Shown: in pieces, positions 31,064 through 39,252 of the stretch
How positions within the stretch are numbered: the first letter of the stretch is position 1
Layout of the letters: each line of letters begins with the position of its first letter
Assembly: GCA_015521325.1 (NCBI GenBank)
Contig: WAOK01000002.1
Span: 134,756-175,290, forward strand
From: Desulfurococcales archaeon
GTDB taxonomy: Archaea > Thermoproteota > Thermoprotei_A > Sulfolobales > NBVN01
Direction of reading: 5' to 3'
DNA length: 40,535 bases
Notes under the pieces: generated by a model
Told to the model about the DNA's origin: nothing
Seen by the model: the letters and a program-made list of their open reading frames with translations, nothing else
Database searches by the model: none
Translations under genes and position numbers: made by a program

Positions 31064-32213
31064 TCTCATCGAGGGATATCCCCAGCAGGCCCTCATCCCA
31101 CACGACTCTGCCACCAACTAAAATCTTTAGTGGGTCAGCGTCACCAAAGAGTATCGCCGAGATGGGGTCGCCGCCCTCTCTAACCCTCCACATTACTAGA
31201 TCCGCTGGCTCGCCCTCAACTAACCTTCCTGTTCCCAGGCCTAGGCCCATATAGGAACCCTCAGTGAGCATCGAGTAGATGCTCTCCTTAGTGAGACCGT
31301 CTAGTGAGTGAAGGTAGTACGCTGCCCTAGCTTCCTCCCTTATATTATAGGTTGGTGCAACATCCACACCCAGACCGACCACAAAGCCATTCGCCAGATA
31401 CTTTACTACTGGCGCCTTTCCATCACCGAGGGCTATGTTAGAGCGGGGTGAGTGAGAGATCCTAGCCCAAGAAGGCTCTATTGAGCCGTAAGCCCATATG
31501 GCGTGAGCAACCACAGCATCCACAGTCCGTAGCCTGGTAACATCTACGAAACCCCTAAGGTCGATTCCGTAATGCTTTAGCAAATACAGCTCATCATCCG
31601 GTACCTCCGCAATATGCGTATGCACACCAACTCCCTCCTCTGCAGCTAGCCGGACAACAGCACCGTACTGCTGAGGGGTGAGGAGCCTTGGGGTGCAGGG
31701 GCCGTACCTAGCCGTTATTGTTTGCCTCCCCCTCGCCCACCTGATCAGTTCCTTGTTCTCCTCCAGCGCTTCCTCAAAGCTCTCGAATACCCCGCCATCC
31801 ATCACCGCTACCGATAAATCCGCCCTTATCCCGAGCCTCTCTAGAACCCTGCCGACGGTCACCTCATTGAAGTGCATGTCAGCTACGAGCGTGGCACCGC
31901 TCGCCATCAATTCGTAAGCTCCCCAAGCAGCTGAGGCAGCCGCTAGTTCTTCATCATCCCTTACTAGCTTTTCCCAGGGCCAGGCATACTTCCTAACCCA
32001 CTCATCGAGGGACGAAGAAACAGTAACGCTCCAGCCAATGGGCCTGAGCGCTAGGTGAGTGTGGAGGGACCCAAAACCGTGTGTGATGACAGTGCCGGGC
32101 TCGCCGGAGCCACCATCCTCGACCCTTTTCACGATGTCATCAAAAACCACGCACGCGTCCTTGACTACGTGATAGGCATCAATGATTACTAGCTCCCCGC
32201 ATAACTCCCCCAA
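31014..32213 (-). CDS. Amidohydrolase, SAH/MTA deaminase-like (COG0402)
   Basis: This 399-residue metal-dependent hydrolase has the full set of COG0402 residues: GSLHTHL (H51, H53), GVHTHIAE (H198, H200, E203), AHAIW (H237) and GVDVAPTYN (D284), plus HSPRSN, the 'HxPxSN' motif of nucleoside-type deaminases. It could deaminate adenosine, S-adenosylhomocysteine or methylthioadenosine, or act on another cyclic amidine; the substrate is not decided by sequence. The TTG start at 32213 lies just after GAGGTGATG, which overlaps the AglB stop, so it is translated with AglB. Its end overlaps the DedA-like gene, which runs the other way, by 50 bases. Confidence 0.85.
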   Translation of the reverse strand: MGELCGELVIIDAYHVVKDACVVFDDIVKRVEDGGSGEPGTVITHGFGSLHTHLALRPIGWSVTVSSSLDEWVRKYAWPWEKLVRDDEELAAASAAWGAYELMASGATLVADMHFNEVTVGRVLERLGIRADLSVAVMDGGVFESFEEALEENKELIRWARGRQTITARYGPCTPRLLTPQQYGAVVRLAAEEGVGVHTHIAEVPDDELYLLKHYGIDLRGFVDVTRLRTVDAVVAHAIWAYGSIEPSWARISHSPRSNIALGDGKAPVVKYLANGFVVGLGVDVAPTYNIREEARAAYYLHSLDGLTKESIYSMLTEGSYMGLGLGTGRLVEGEPADLVMWRVREGGDPISAILFGDADPLKILVGGRVVWDEGLLGISLDEIKGFARLASSAAQRVT

Positions 32214-32222
32214 GACATCACC

Positions 32223-34499
32223 TCAGTCCGGGGGCAGTAGGGTGTACTGGTAGACAGCGACGACCACATAAACCCTACCGGCCATGGCGTCTGTGCCGAC
32301 AAGGCTGTACGCAAGGTACACAGGCTTGAAGTGCTGGAGCTCCGGCCTGTTGTTTATCATCTCTGGCTGGGCGAAGGGCGACATTCTCTGGAATGATGCC
32401 CTATAGCCCGCATTGCCCCAAATCCTGTAGCCCGCATCAAGTATCAGCTTAAAGAGTAGCTTGTTGGTAAGGTTCTCGTTGCTCCAGTCGGGTAACATTA
32501 TGTTCGGTATTGAGCCCCTATAGTTTGGCAACACGTACGTCATGTTCTTCAGAGGCAATTTCCCTGCCTCCGGGTCTAGGACAGCCGCGATCTTCGATAT
32601 TGCGGCTATTGCCTTAGCAGCGTCCCCGCCGCGGAAGTACGGTCTGCCAGTACCCGATAGCAAGAGGAGTGGGCCAGGGCTGAAGGTCCTGGCGTAGTCG
32701 TTGACTGCGAAGTACTCGTAGACAACCACGTAGAGTTTGTCGTTCGGTATGAGGAACTTATCCGCGAATATGTTGATCGCCTCGGTCTCGTTACTCATCA
32801 GCGCCAACGCTAGCCACTCGATCTGCGTAGTGTTCAATGTAGCACCATCAGCTACGGAGGCACGCTCTCCTACCACCGATATCCAGTATCCGTAGTCCCA
32901 CCACGCCACGACCACGGCGTCATTCGGCGTATTCTCCTTTATCCACTGGAGGGCATCGTACCATGCCGGAGCATCTGCGGCAATGCCTGAGTATGAGTTC
33001 AGTATCTGTGGAACGATCGCTGTGTACGAGGGTAGCCACGTGCTAGCTCCCTGTGCCACGACCGCCGTCACGTACGCCACGAGTATGAATGCCGATATCA
33101 TCGAGAGGAACCAGTCCCTCCCTAGGCCTCTCTCCTTGATCTGCTTGTAGAACAGGTAGAAGAACGAGGCAGCTGTGAGGGCTGTCACGTACTCCATGAA
33201 GCTTATGAAGTACGCTATGTTGCTCGTGGCTATGACCGCGAATATGAAGAGCGACGCTATGAAGACGTAGCTCGTCTCTCTCTTAATTATTGCCTTGTAC
33301 CCCATGTAGAGAAGCATGAGCACCGAGGCCACCAAGAGAGCGCCCATAGCGGACATCATCTCAGCTCCCGTAGCGCTTCTGTACTCCTCAACCGTCGAAA
33401 CGAGTACGTGTGTAAGAGAGCCGAGGCCTATCGCTGCGAATGCCTTTCCGGCTGCCCTAATGAAGCCCATTAATATTGCGAAGTAGCCGCCGAGAATGAT
33501 TAGTACTATTGTACCAATGTAGGGTACTCTAGGATCCCGGAAGAGCTTTGGTAGGCGGAGTCTCGGAAATACCTTTACGTATAGACCGAATAGGGCGAGG
33601 AGCGCTATGCCGACAGGTATGACTATGCCCACTGACCTGTACACATATGTTATACCCTTATAGAACGGTGTCGCCACTATGAGCGCTGTAATTGGTATCG
33701 CTTCAAGCACCCACAGTGTGGCTGCGTCCTTCCATTCCTCTTTCTTGAGTATGGGGATCAGTATCACATGTGCAAGCACCGCCGCTAGGAGTAGGTTGTA
33801 GCCTGCCCACGCTGTGGCTGTTATCCCTATCGCTATGCCTGCCAGGACAGCAAGTAACGGATCTTTCTTTTTCCACGCCCTAATATGGAGCCATGCCGCT
33901 AGGAATATGAAGCCTAGGCCTATCGAGTACTTTACTGTGAATCCGGCGACGTGTCTGCTAACGAAGAGAAGTGCTGCAGCCATTGAGGCGAATGCGGCGG
34001 GGAGATCGCCCCATAATTCCCTGGCCGTGAGGAATATCCCTATAGCTGTTAAGGCGAAGAATACCGCTGGTAGGTAGACCATCCACTCGAAGAGTGTGAG
34101 TGAGGGGTTGAAGACCTTAGCGATGTCGTAGGTGAGGACGGAGAAGTATGGGAGTGCTGGTAGGGACGATAGTGTGAAGTCCCTGCCCCACGGGTACCAG
34201 AATATGTGCGTTACGGGGTTGAACCTCCTCAGCTTCCAGAAGTACCCCGGGTCATGGGTATAGATCTGGTTCGCTACCCAGTACTCCTGGTAAGGGTCCA
34301 TCTCGAAGAGCATTGGTTTGTATCCCAGGTCGTAGGCGTTATAGACTGGGAATAGCCTGTAGTAAGCACCGACCGCTATAGAGGCGATGAGTATCGCTAT
34401 GGCTATGTAGGGCTCGACCCTCTTGAAGGCAGAGCCCACCGCCGACCTGCGGGTATAGTAGGAATAGCGCCTGCCTCTCCCCTTCTTTCGCCTGGCCAC
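32223..34499 (-). CDS. aglB: Oligosaccharyltransferase AglB/STT3
   Basis: This 758-residue membrane enzyme moves the dolichol-linked glycan onto Asn in N-x-S/T sequons outside the cell. The first outer loop has D68 in FEMDPYQEYW. About 13 membrane spans follow. TVEEY (369-373) corresponds to the SVSE/TIXE motif on outer loop 5, and WWDYGYW (533-539), the WWDxGxW signature, opens the soluble part. The soluble C-terminal domain (about 500-758) is rather short, as in crenarchaeal paralogues. The N-terminus is very basic (ARRKKGRGRR). The GTG start at 34499 is the only sensible start. It is in one gene line with the amidohydrolase and the ABC-2 exporter; glycans made by it would decorate the Thr- and sequon-rich surface proteins in the window. 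Confidence 0.93.
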   Translation of the reverse strand: MARRKKGRGRRYSYYTRRSAVGSAFKRVEPYIAIAILIASIAVGAYYRLFPVYNAYDLGYKPMLFEMDPYQEYWVANQIYTHDPGYFWKLRRFNPVTHIFWYPWGRDFTLSSLPALPYFSVLTYDIAKVFNPSLTLFEWMVYLPAVFFALTAIGIFLTARELWGDLPAAFASMAAALLFVSRHVAGFTVKYSIGLGFIFLAAWLHIRAWKKKDPLLAVLAGIAIGITATAWAGYNLLLAAVLAHVILIPILKKEEWKDAATLWVLEAIPITALIVATPFYKGITYVYRSVGIVIPVGIALLALFGLYVKVFPRLRLPKLFRDPRVPYIGTIVLIILGGYFAILMGFIRAAGKAFAAIGLGSLTHVLVSTVEEYRSATGAEMMSAMGALLVASVLMLLYMGYKAIIKRETSYVFIASLFIFAVIATSNIAYFISFMEYVTALTAASFFYLFYKQIKERGLGRDWFLSMISAFILVAYVTAVVAQGASTWLPSYTAIVPQILNSYSGIAADAPAWYDALQWIKENTPNDAVVVAWWDYGYWISVVGERASVADGATLNTTQIEWLALALMSNETEAINIFADKFLIPNDKLYVVVYEYFAVNDYARTFSPGPLLLLSGTGRPYFRGGDAAKAIAAISKIAAVLDPEAGKLPLKNMTYVLPNYRGSIPNIMLPDWSNENLTNKLLFKLILDAGYRIWGNAGYRASFQRMSPFAQPEMINNRPELQHFKPVYLAYSLVGTDAMAGRVYVVVAVYQYTLLPPD

Positions 34500-34532
34500 T
34501 GCCCGAACCCATTAGGTTAGAGAGCCTGTCAT

Positions 34533-35771
34533 TTAAGTCTTTGAATATACTGCCTTCTCCTCATCGAATATGAGGGCCGATAACCATATCAAGCCTGCGG
34601 ACACGCCTAACGCCATCAGCGCATATACTGCGGACGAGGCCAGATCCCCCATGACCACGGACTTCAGCATAGCGACGGCGGCAGTGTAGGGGAGTAGGAG
34701 AAGGGCCGAGGAGGCTGGCTGAGGGAGCTTCGTCACATCAGCGTAAAGGGATGCGAAGAAGATTATCGACGCCGCCGACATCACCACGAGACTGACCGCC
34801 TGAGAGGCCCTATAGCTCCCGACCCTCACGAGGACGGGCAATATAAGAGCGAGGGAGGCGAGTACCGATATGTAGACAGCAACGACGTGCGCTACGAGCA
34901 TTCCGGGCGTGAGGTACGAGAGTATGTTCACTCCCCTAACGAGGGATGGTAGCCCAAAGAATAGGAGCACACCCATTACGTCACCTATGCTCACGACTAG
35001 GCCAACTATTGACGCTGCGAAGGCCTTACCAATAATTAGTGCCCTCGGGCCCACGGGGGTGACTAGTAAGGCCTCGAGCGTCCTCCTCTCCTTCTCACCC
35101 ACAACCGAGTCCGTTATGTAACCGATCGAGGGGGTGGTGACGAAGAGGAGGCCGAACGCCATGACCCTTGCCAGCCAGACACGTATGTCCTCGCCCGGCT
35201 GGACGGGAGCGCCTCCGGGTCCCACCACCCTTGCCTCAGTACCCACCGGGTCTCTCACCGCAGCTGGATTAACCTCCACCCCGGCCTTGCCTGCTAGATA
35301 CTCTATCCTTGCCTGCGATACTACTGCGCTGAACCACCCGACGACGGACCGTATAATGTTCTCCGCATCGACTGCCCTCTGAACACCTATCACCCTCTCG
35401 ACCTCGACCACTGCCCTCACGGTTAGGTCTGTTAGGTTCTGGGTGAACCCCTGTCTTATGAGTACCTTTATGTCATATGCTCCGCAGCTGTTTTCCTGCA
35501 CTATGAAACCGTTGTTCTCGAGTGCCTGGGTTATGGCTGTTGTCAGGTTGATCGAGCCGAGCCTCAGTCCCGCGAGAGTTGTCAGCGAGTTGTCCTCGTC
35601 GATGATGCATACGGTGACGAGTTGGAGACCGGGTACATACACGCTGGCAAGGCTCATGAGGGGCATCATGATGACGGGCATCACGGCTATGACTACTAAG
35701 GTTCTGTAATCCCTAAGCATGTCCTTGATCTCTTTCCATATTATTGGGTAGAGCTTACTCACCCCCACCAC
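34533..35771 (-). CDS. ABC-2 type exporter permease (NatB/ABC-2 family)
   Basis: This 412-residue membrane protein has one helix near the N terminus (DYRTLVVIAVMPVIMMPLMSLASV), an outer domain of about 180 residues (about 45-215), then five or six helices. VGEKERRTLEALLVTPVGPRALIIGK is the coupling motif 'E(K/R)E-x-GTLE-x-LL-x-x-P' of ABC-2 permeases. It works with the ATPase encoded just upstream; their coding regions overlap by 17 bases. The exported substrate is unknown (ions, drugs or polysaccharide). GTG at 35771 and GTG at 35762 are both possible starts. Its neighbour AglB follows 33 bases downstream. Confidence 0.88.
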   Translation of the reverse strand: MVGVSKLYPIIWKEIKDMLRDYRTLVVIAVMPVIMMPLMSLASVYVPGLQLVTVCIIDEDNSLTTLAGLRLGSINLTTAITQALENNGFIVQENSCGAYDIKVLIRQGFTQNLTDLTVRAVVEVERVIGVQRAVDAENIIRSVVGWFSAVVSQARIEYLAGKAGVEVNPAAVRDPVGTEARVVGPGGAPVQPGEDIRVWLARVMAFGLLFVTTPSIGYITDSVVGEKERRTLEALLVTPVGPRALIIGKAFAASIVGLVVSIGDVMGVLLFFGLPSLVRGVNILSYLTPGMLVAHVVAVYISVLASLALILPVLVRVGSYRASQAVSLVVMSAASIIFFASLYADVTKLPQPASSALLLLPYTAAVAMLKSVVMGDLASSAVYALMALGVSAGLIWLSALIFDEEKAVYSKT

Positions 35772-36441
35772 CCGACGCTAGCTTCACGAACGCCTCCTCA
35801 AGGTCTGCCGCGCCCACGGACTCAATGATCTCCTTCGGTGAGCCCGTGGCGACCGCACGGCCCCTCAGTATGAGAGTCACTTTGTCGCAGAGGTTCTGCA
35901 CCTCTAGCATGTTGTGCGAGGATATTATCACCGTGGACCCCGTCTCCCTGGCGAACTCCCTGATCGACTCCCTCATCCTGTAGGCAGAAAATACGTCGAG
36001 GCCTGATGTTGGCTCGTCCAGTATTGTTAGGGGGGACCTCGTCATCAGTGTTCTGGCGAGGGCAACCCTCCTCGCCATCCCCTTGCTATACTCGGACGCC
36101 CTCCTTGCCAAGTCCTTCTCGGAGAGCCCGGCTATCCTAGCGCCGTACTCAGCCATCCTCTCCGCCTCCTCCCTGGTGTCGGCGTAGAGCATTGCGAAGT
36201 AGAGAATGTTCTCCCACCCAGTCAGCCTGCCGTAGAGCCTCAGGTCCTCCGGCAGGTACGCCACGAGCCCCTTCAGCCTGCTCCTCTCGGCCGGGAGCCT
36301 GAGCCCGAGTACCTCTGCGTAACCCACGAACCTCTTGATGATGCCGCTGATTATCCTCATCGTTGTGGTCTTGCCGGACCCGTTTGGCCCAATGAGACCG
36401 TGTACCTCACCCTCCCGCACAAAAAAGTCGAGGCCATCCAA
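35755..36441 (-). CDS. ABC-2 exporter ATPase, start probably disrupted by a one-base frameshift
   Basis: The protein from a TTG at 36441 has 228 residues with Walker A GPNGSGKTT, signature YSKGMARRVALARTL, Walker B LTILDEPTSGLD and the H-loop ISSHN. ABC ATPases need a first strand and A-loop before Walker A. The same frame upstream encodes exactly that (YAVFLKGVVKRFGKVTALDGLDF), but no ATG, GTG or TTG is available for it before a TAG. A leaderless-looking GTG at 36511 with a TATA box 20-30 bases upstream lies one base out of frame, before a run of five G. With one G fewer, GTG-GGG-AGC would join the frame and give a protein of 251 residues. The gene is likely longer than listed. Confidence 0.8.
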   Translation of the reverse strand: MDGLDFFVREGEVHGLIGPNGSGKTTTMRIISGIIKRFVGYAEVLGLRLPAERSRLKGLVAYLPEDLRLYGRLTGWENILYFAMLYADTREEAERMAEYGARIAGLSEKDLARRASEYSKGMARRVALARTLMTRSPLTILDEPTSGLDVFSAYRMRESIREFARETGSTVIISSHNMLEVQNLCDKVTLILRGRAVATGSPKEIIESVGAADLEEAFVKLASGGGGE

Positions 36442-36533
36442 GGCTGTGACTTTGCCGAACCTCTTGACGACACCCTTAAGAAAGACAGCGTACTCTGGCG
36501 TGCTCCCCCACCTGAGCTAAGTGAGTGCCGGGA

Positions 36534-36543
36534 GAAAATATGT
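36534..36543 (-). promoter_or_regulatory. TATA box of the ABC-2 ATPase gene
   Basis: On the minus strand ACATATTTTC lies about 27 bases before the GTG at 36511-36509. This fits a leaderless transcript starting at that GTG, which is the basis for suspecting a frameshift in the following run of G. Confidence 0.5.
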
Positions 36544-36574
36544 GGTTATTGAAGGGTTTCGTAGACGCCAGGTT

Positions 36575-36651
<77 letters not shown>

Positions 36652-36677
36652 GATTTCTCCTCATGGGTAGTGCCTTA

Positions 36678-37190
36678 TTAACTTTTGGTGAATTCCCTCA
36701 TCAGAGAGAGACATGCCTGCCATATACTATCGCCCGCTCTATGCATATTCTTTATTGCCTTTCCTTTCCCTTTCTCATCAATCTCCTCAGAGCTCATCAA
36801 TGCCACACCTATGACGAGCGGTGTTTTCTTGTCAAGTCTCCACACAGCGACTACGTCTCCTTTCTGGAAGCTCGAGTGCTCCCTTATCCCGGGTGCCATC
36901 ACGTCCGCCCCATTCAAGAGAGGCTTGACCGCCCCATCGTCTACGACGGCGTAGGGTAGGGCATCTATGCCCGCCATCCTAGCAGCTATGAGTGTTGGGT
37001 AGAGCCTGCCCTCGAGCTCGAACACCGCTGGCAGGGAACCAATTATGTAGACCTTAGCCCTCGGCTTCTCGACCACCGCGAAGGCCCCTCTCCTCGTCTC
37101 CTCTATCACTGGGCATATCCCTGGGTACTCCTCGCACAGCCTCTTCCTCAGGCGCTGGACATCTTTCTTTCTCATGAGCTGGTACGGCAC
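36678..37190 (-). CDS. PUA-domain RNA-binding protein (Tma20/MCT-1-like)
   Basis: This 170-residue protein has the archaeal two-part form: an N-terminal domain (about 1-80, RKKDVQRLRKRL...) and a C-terminal PUA domain (about 80-160). YAVVDDGAVKPLLNGADVMAPGIREHSSFQKGDVVAVWRLDKKTPLVIGVALMSSEEI is the classic PUA motif set. Relatives in eukaryotes (MCT-1/Tma20) bind the small ribosomal subunit during initiation and recycling. The GTG at 37190 follows GGTGG. It diverges from the Sm-like gene. Its end lies 27 bases from tRNA-Ala on the same strand; the tRNA likely has its own promoter inside the end of this gene. Confidence 0.88.
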   Translation of the reverse strand: MPYQLMRKKDVQRLRKRLCEEYPGICPVIEETRRGAFAVVEKPRAKVYIIGSLPAVFELEGRLYPTLIAARMAGIDALPYAVVDDGAVKPLLNGADVMAPGIREHSSFQKGDVVAVWRLDKKTPLVIGVALMSSEEIDEKGKGKAIKNMHRAGDSIWQACLSLMREFTKS

Positions 37191-37217
37191 GCAACCACCG
37201 AGGAAATTGACGGAACA

Positions 37218-37227
37218 GCTTTTAAAC
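37218..37227 (+). promoter_or_regulatory. TATA box of the Sm-like/L37e operon
   Basis: GCTTTTAAAC is centred about 34 bases before the ATG at 37257, so transcription would begin roughly 7-10 bases before the start codon. No ribosome site precedes that ATG, in line with a nearly leaderless mRNA. Confidence 0.5.
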
Positions 37228-37256
37228 CACCCAGCAGGCTAGGACTGGGACATGAA

Positions 37257-37487
37257 ATGAGTGATGCCGCACAGAGGCTGCTCGAGGAGAACCTGGGGCG
37301 GATAGTGCTAGTTAAGCTCAGGGGTAACAAGCTCCTAAGAGGCAAGCTCAGGTCATTCGACATACACCTGAACATAGTGCTTGAGGAAGCAGACGCCATA
37401 AAGGAGGGCGGCGAGACCGAGAGACTCGGAACAGTCATTATCAGGGGAGAGAACGTCATATTCGTGTCCCCCGCAGGGAGGCTCTGA
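37257..37487 (+). CDS. Sm-like archaeal protein (LSm)
   Basis: This 76-residue protein consists of the Sm fold alone. The Sm1 motif is GRIVLVKLRGNKLLRGKLRSFDIHLNIVLEEA (about 14-45) and the Sm2 motif is LGTVIIRGENVIFVSP (about 57-72). It forms a heptameric ring that binds U-rich RNA. It is followed 14 bases later by the L37e gene, the standard crenarchaeal pair. It should be co-transcribed with it from the TATA box at 37218. Confidence 0.95.
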   Translation: MSDAAQRLLEENLGRIVLVKLRGNKLLRGKLRSFDIHLNIVLEEADAIKEGGETERLGTVIIRGENVIFVSPAGRL

Positions 37488-37501
37488 GGGGGTGAGCCCC
37501 A

Positions 37502-37690
37502 ATGGGTAAGGGAACGCCATCAATGGGTAAGCACGGGAGGTCGAAGACCCACATAAGGTGTAGGAGGTGCGGCAGGCACGCGTTCAACGTAGCTAAGGGG
37601 TACTGCGCCGCCTGCGGCTTCGGCAGGTCAAAGAGAATGAGGAGGTACAGGTGGGCAGCTAAGAAAGTAAATAGGGTAAGGGTTAAGTGA
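37502..37690 (+). CDS. rpl37e: 50S ribosomal protein L37e
   Basis: This 62-residue large-subunit protein has the zinc ribbon C20-x2-C23-x11-C35-x2-C38 and a basic tail ([21 protein letters not shown]). [24 protein letters not shown] is the family start. The ATG lies behind GGGGTGAGCCCCA, which contains a good ribosome site. Confidence 0.96.
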   Translation: MGKGTPSMGKHGRSKTHIRCRRCGRHAFNVAKGYCAACGFGRSKRMRRYRWAAKKVNRVRVK

Positions 37691-37729
37691 CGGAGAAACC
37701 GTAATAATCCTAATTATGACTCATCTTCA

Positions 37730-38014
37730 GTGGTGGTGAGAGGACGGGTGCCCTTAAACTCAGTCGTCCTCGACGTGATGAAACCAATTAAGGGCCCCTC
37801 AATAGTTGACCTAGCCGAATCGATCGCCAAGGTGGAGGGGGTTAAGAAAGTAATCATTAAGGTGACCGAGACAGACACCGAGACAATAACGATGCTCGTT
37901 ACTGTGCAGGGGGATGAGTTCGACTTCGACGACGTCAAGCAGACGATAGAGCAGAACAAGGGCGTCATCAGGTCGGTTGATCTTGTAGTGGCCTCATCCT
38001 ACGGTGAGGAGTGA
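37730..38014 (+). CDS. DUF211 family protein
   Basis: This protein of up to 94 residues matches the archaeal DUF211 family. VVLDVMKPIKGPSIVDLAESIAKVEGVKKVIIKVTETDTETITMLVTVQGDEFDFDDVKQTIEQNKGVIRSVDLVV keeps the family order 'LDVLKPHxPSI...ETEn...GxxIxSVDxV'. The fold is a small alpha/beta domain that binds metal or small ligands in trimers or tetramers; its role is unknown. Three consecutive GTG codons (37730, 37733, 37736) are possible starts. A TATA-like TAATTATGAC near 37709-37718 would favour a leaderless start at the last one. The antiporter gene follows after 25 bases. Confidence 0.88.
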   Translation: MVVRGRVPLNSVVLDVMKPIKGPSIVDLAESIAKVEGVKKVIIKVTETDTETITMLVTVQGDEFDFDDVKQTIEQNKGVIRSVDLVVASSYGEE

Positions 38015-38039
38015 GCGGGCCTGAGAAAGTGATGGCCCG

Positions 38040-39200
38040 ATGGAGCTTTACCTGATCGCTTTCTCGGTCTTCATCGCCAACGCCATCGCGTTCATCCTTA
38101 GGAGGGTGAGCGTTCCGCCCATAGCCGCCTATATCTTCACAGGCATACTCCTCGGGCCATCGGTGCTGGGGGTTGTGCAGGACGTCACGGAAGGGCAACT
38201 CATAACCTTCTCCCTGCTCCTCCTCTTATTTTACACGGGTCTGAACGTAGACTTCAAGGGGCTTAGGAACTACCTCGGCCTCGCTCTCGAGACAACACTG
38301 ATAGGCGTGGGCTTCACAGTCGGCATAACCGTCGCTGCCATGACGTGGGCGGGGTTCGGCCTCCTCCCCTCGCTCGTTGTCGGCATATCGCTTGGGAACA
38401 CCGCCACAGAGGTGGTGGTGATAATGCTTCACCACTCCTACGGCGTTAGCGAGGAATTTAGGAGGGTGCTGGTCATGGCGTCCTTCATGGACGACATTGT
38501 GGCCATAGTGTTCATGTCGCTCCTAGCCGGGGTGATCTCCGGTGATGTCGCCGGTGTTGGTGCAGACCTCCTCAAGATAACAGGGTTCATGGCAACGTTC
38601 CTGCTCGCCGCCTACTTCATCTTCGTCAAGAACTCCTCTAGGATATACAGGCTAGTGATTGAGTGGGACATGTTCGTCATGCTCGCCTCACTCATATTCT
38701 TCGGCACGTTAGTGGCGGCGAGAGCAACAGGCATAAGCAACATAATGGGGGCTTACGTCGCGGGGCTTGTTCTCAGCACACTGAGGCTCATACATGACCC
38801 GACCCTCGTCTACACCGTCAGGGTTGAGGAGCTCATGAGCAGGGTGACCACCGTCCTCGACCTCTTCGTTGCCCCGATATTCTTCGTGTTCGTCGGCTAT
38901 GCCACCGTCGTCTCCTACTTAATGACTCCGACATTCGGGATGATACTTGCGCTCGCCATAATCGGCAAGACTGTTGGGTCGTCACTACCCCACATTATCC
39001 GCAGGAGGTACAAGGAGGCACTCGCTATAGGCATAGCCATGAACGTGAGGGGCTCCATCGAGCCGGCCCTGGCACTCCTAGCACTCAGCTACGGGGTGAT
39101 AGGGCCTCAGCTCTATACATCGATAATCGGCGTCTCGCTGATGACGTCAGCGATAATACCCGTGATCTTCAACATCCTCACGTGGTATGAGGAGGTTTGA
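38040..39200 (+). CDS. Cation/proton antiporter, CPA2 (KefB/NapA) type
   Basis: This 386-residue protein has about 11-12 membrane spans. GISLGNTATEVVVIML (115-130) is the broken helix of the ion site and MASFMDDIVAIVFM (147-159) has the paired aspartates D151/D152 that carry two charges per cycle in NapA-like antiporters. IAMNVRGSIEPALALLAL is a further family patch. There is no cytoplasmic TrkA (RCK) tail, unlike KefB. It should export sodium or potassium in exchange for protons. It follows the DUF211 gene by 25 bases and may share its transcript. Confidence 0.9.
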   Translation: MELYLIAFSVFIANAIAFILRRVSVPPIAAYIFTGILLGPSVLGVVQDVTEGQLITFSLLLLLFYTGLNVDFKGLRNYLGLALETTLIGVGFTVGITVAAMTWAGFGLLPSLVVGISLGNTATEVVVIMLHHSYGVSEEFRRVLVMASFMDDIVAIVFMSLLAGVISGDVAGVGADLLKITGFMATFLLAAYFIFVKNSSRIYRLVIEWDMFVMLASLIFFGTLVAARATGISNIMGAYVAGLVLSTLRLIHDPTLVYTVRVEELMSRVTTVLDLFVAPIFFVFVGYATVVSYLMTPTFGMILALAIIGKTVGSSLPHIIRRRYKEALAIGIAMNVRGSIEPALALLALSYGVIGPQLYTSIIGVSLMTSAIIPVIFNILTWYEEV

Positions 39201-39252
39201 GCCCGCGGCTTTAACACCTACCTAGACCACTATTTCCTTTGGTGCGGGTGGA

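Noticed and set aside
39201-39252. Possible replication origin before the Orc1/Cdc6 gene
   Set aside because: The gap is only 52 bases and has no repeated recognition boxes or AT-rich unwinding stretch.
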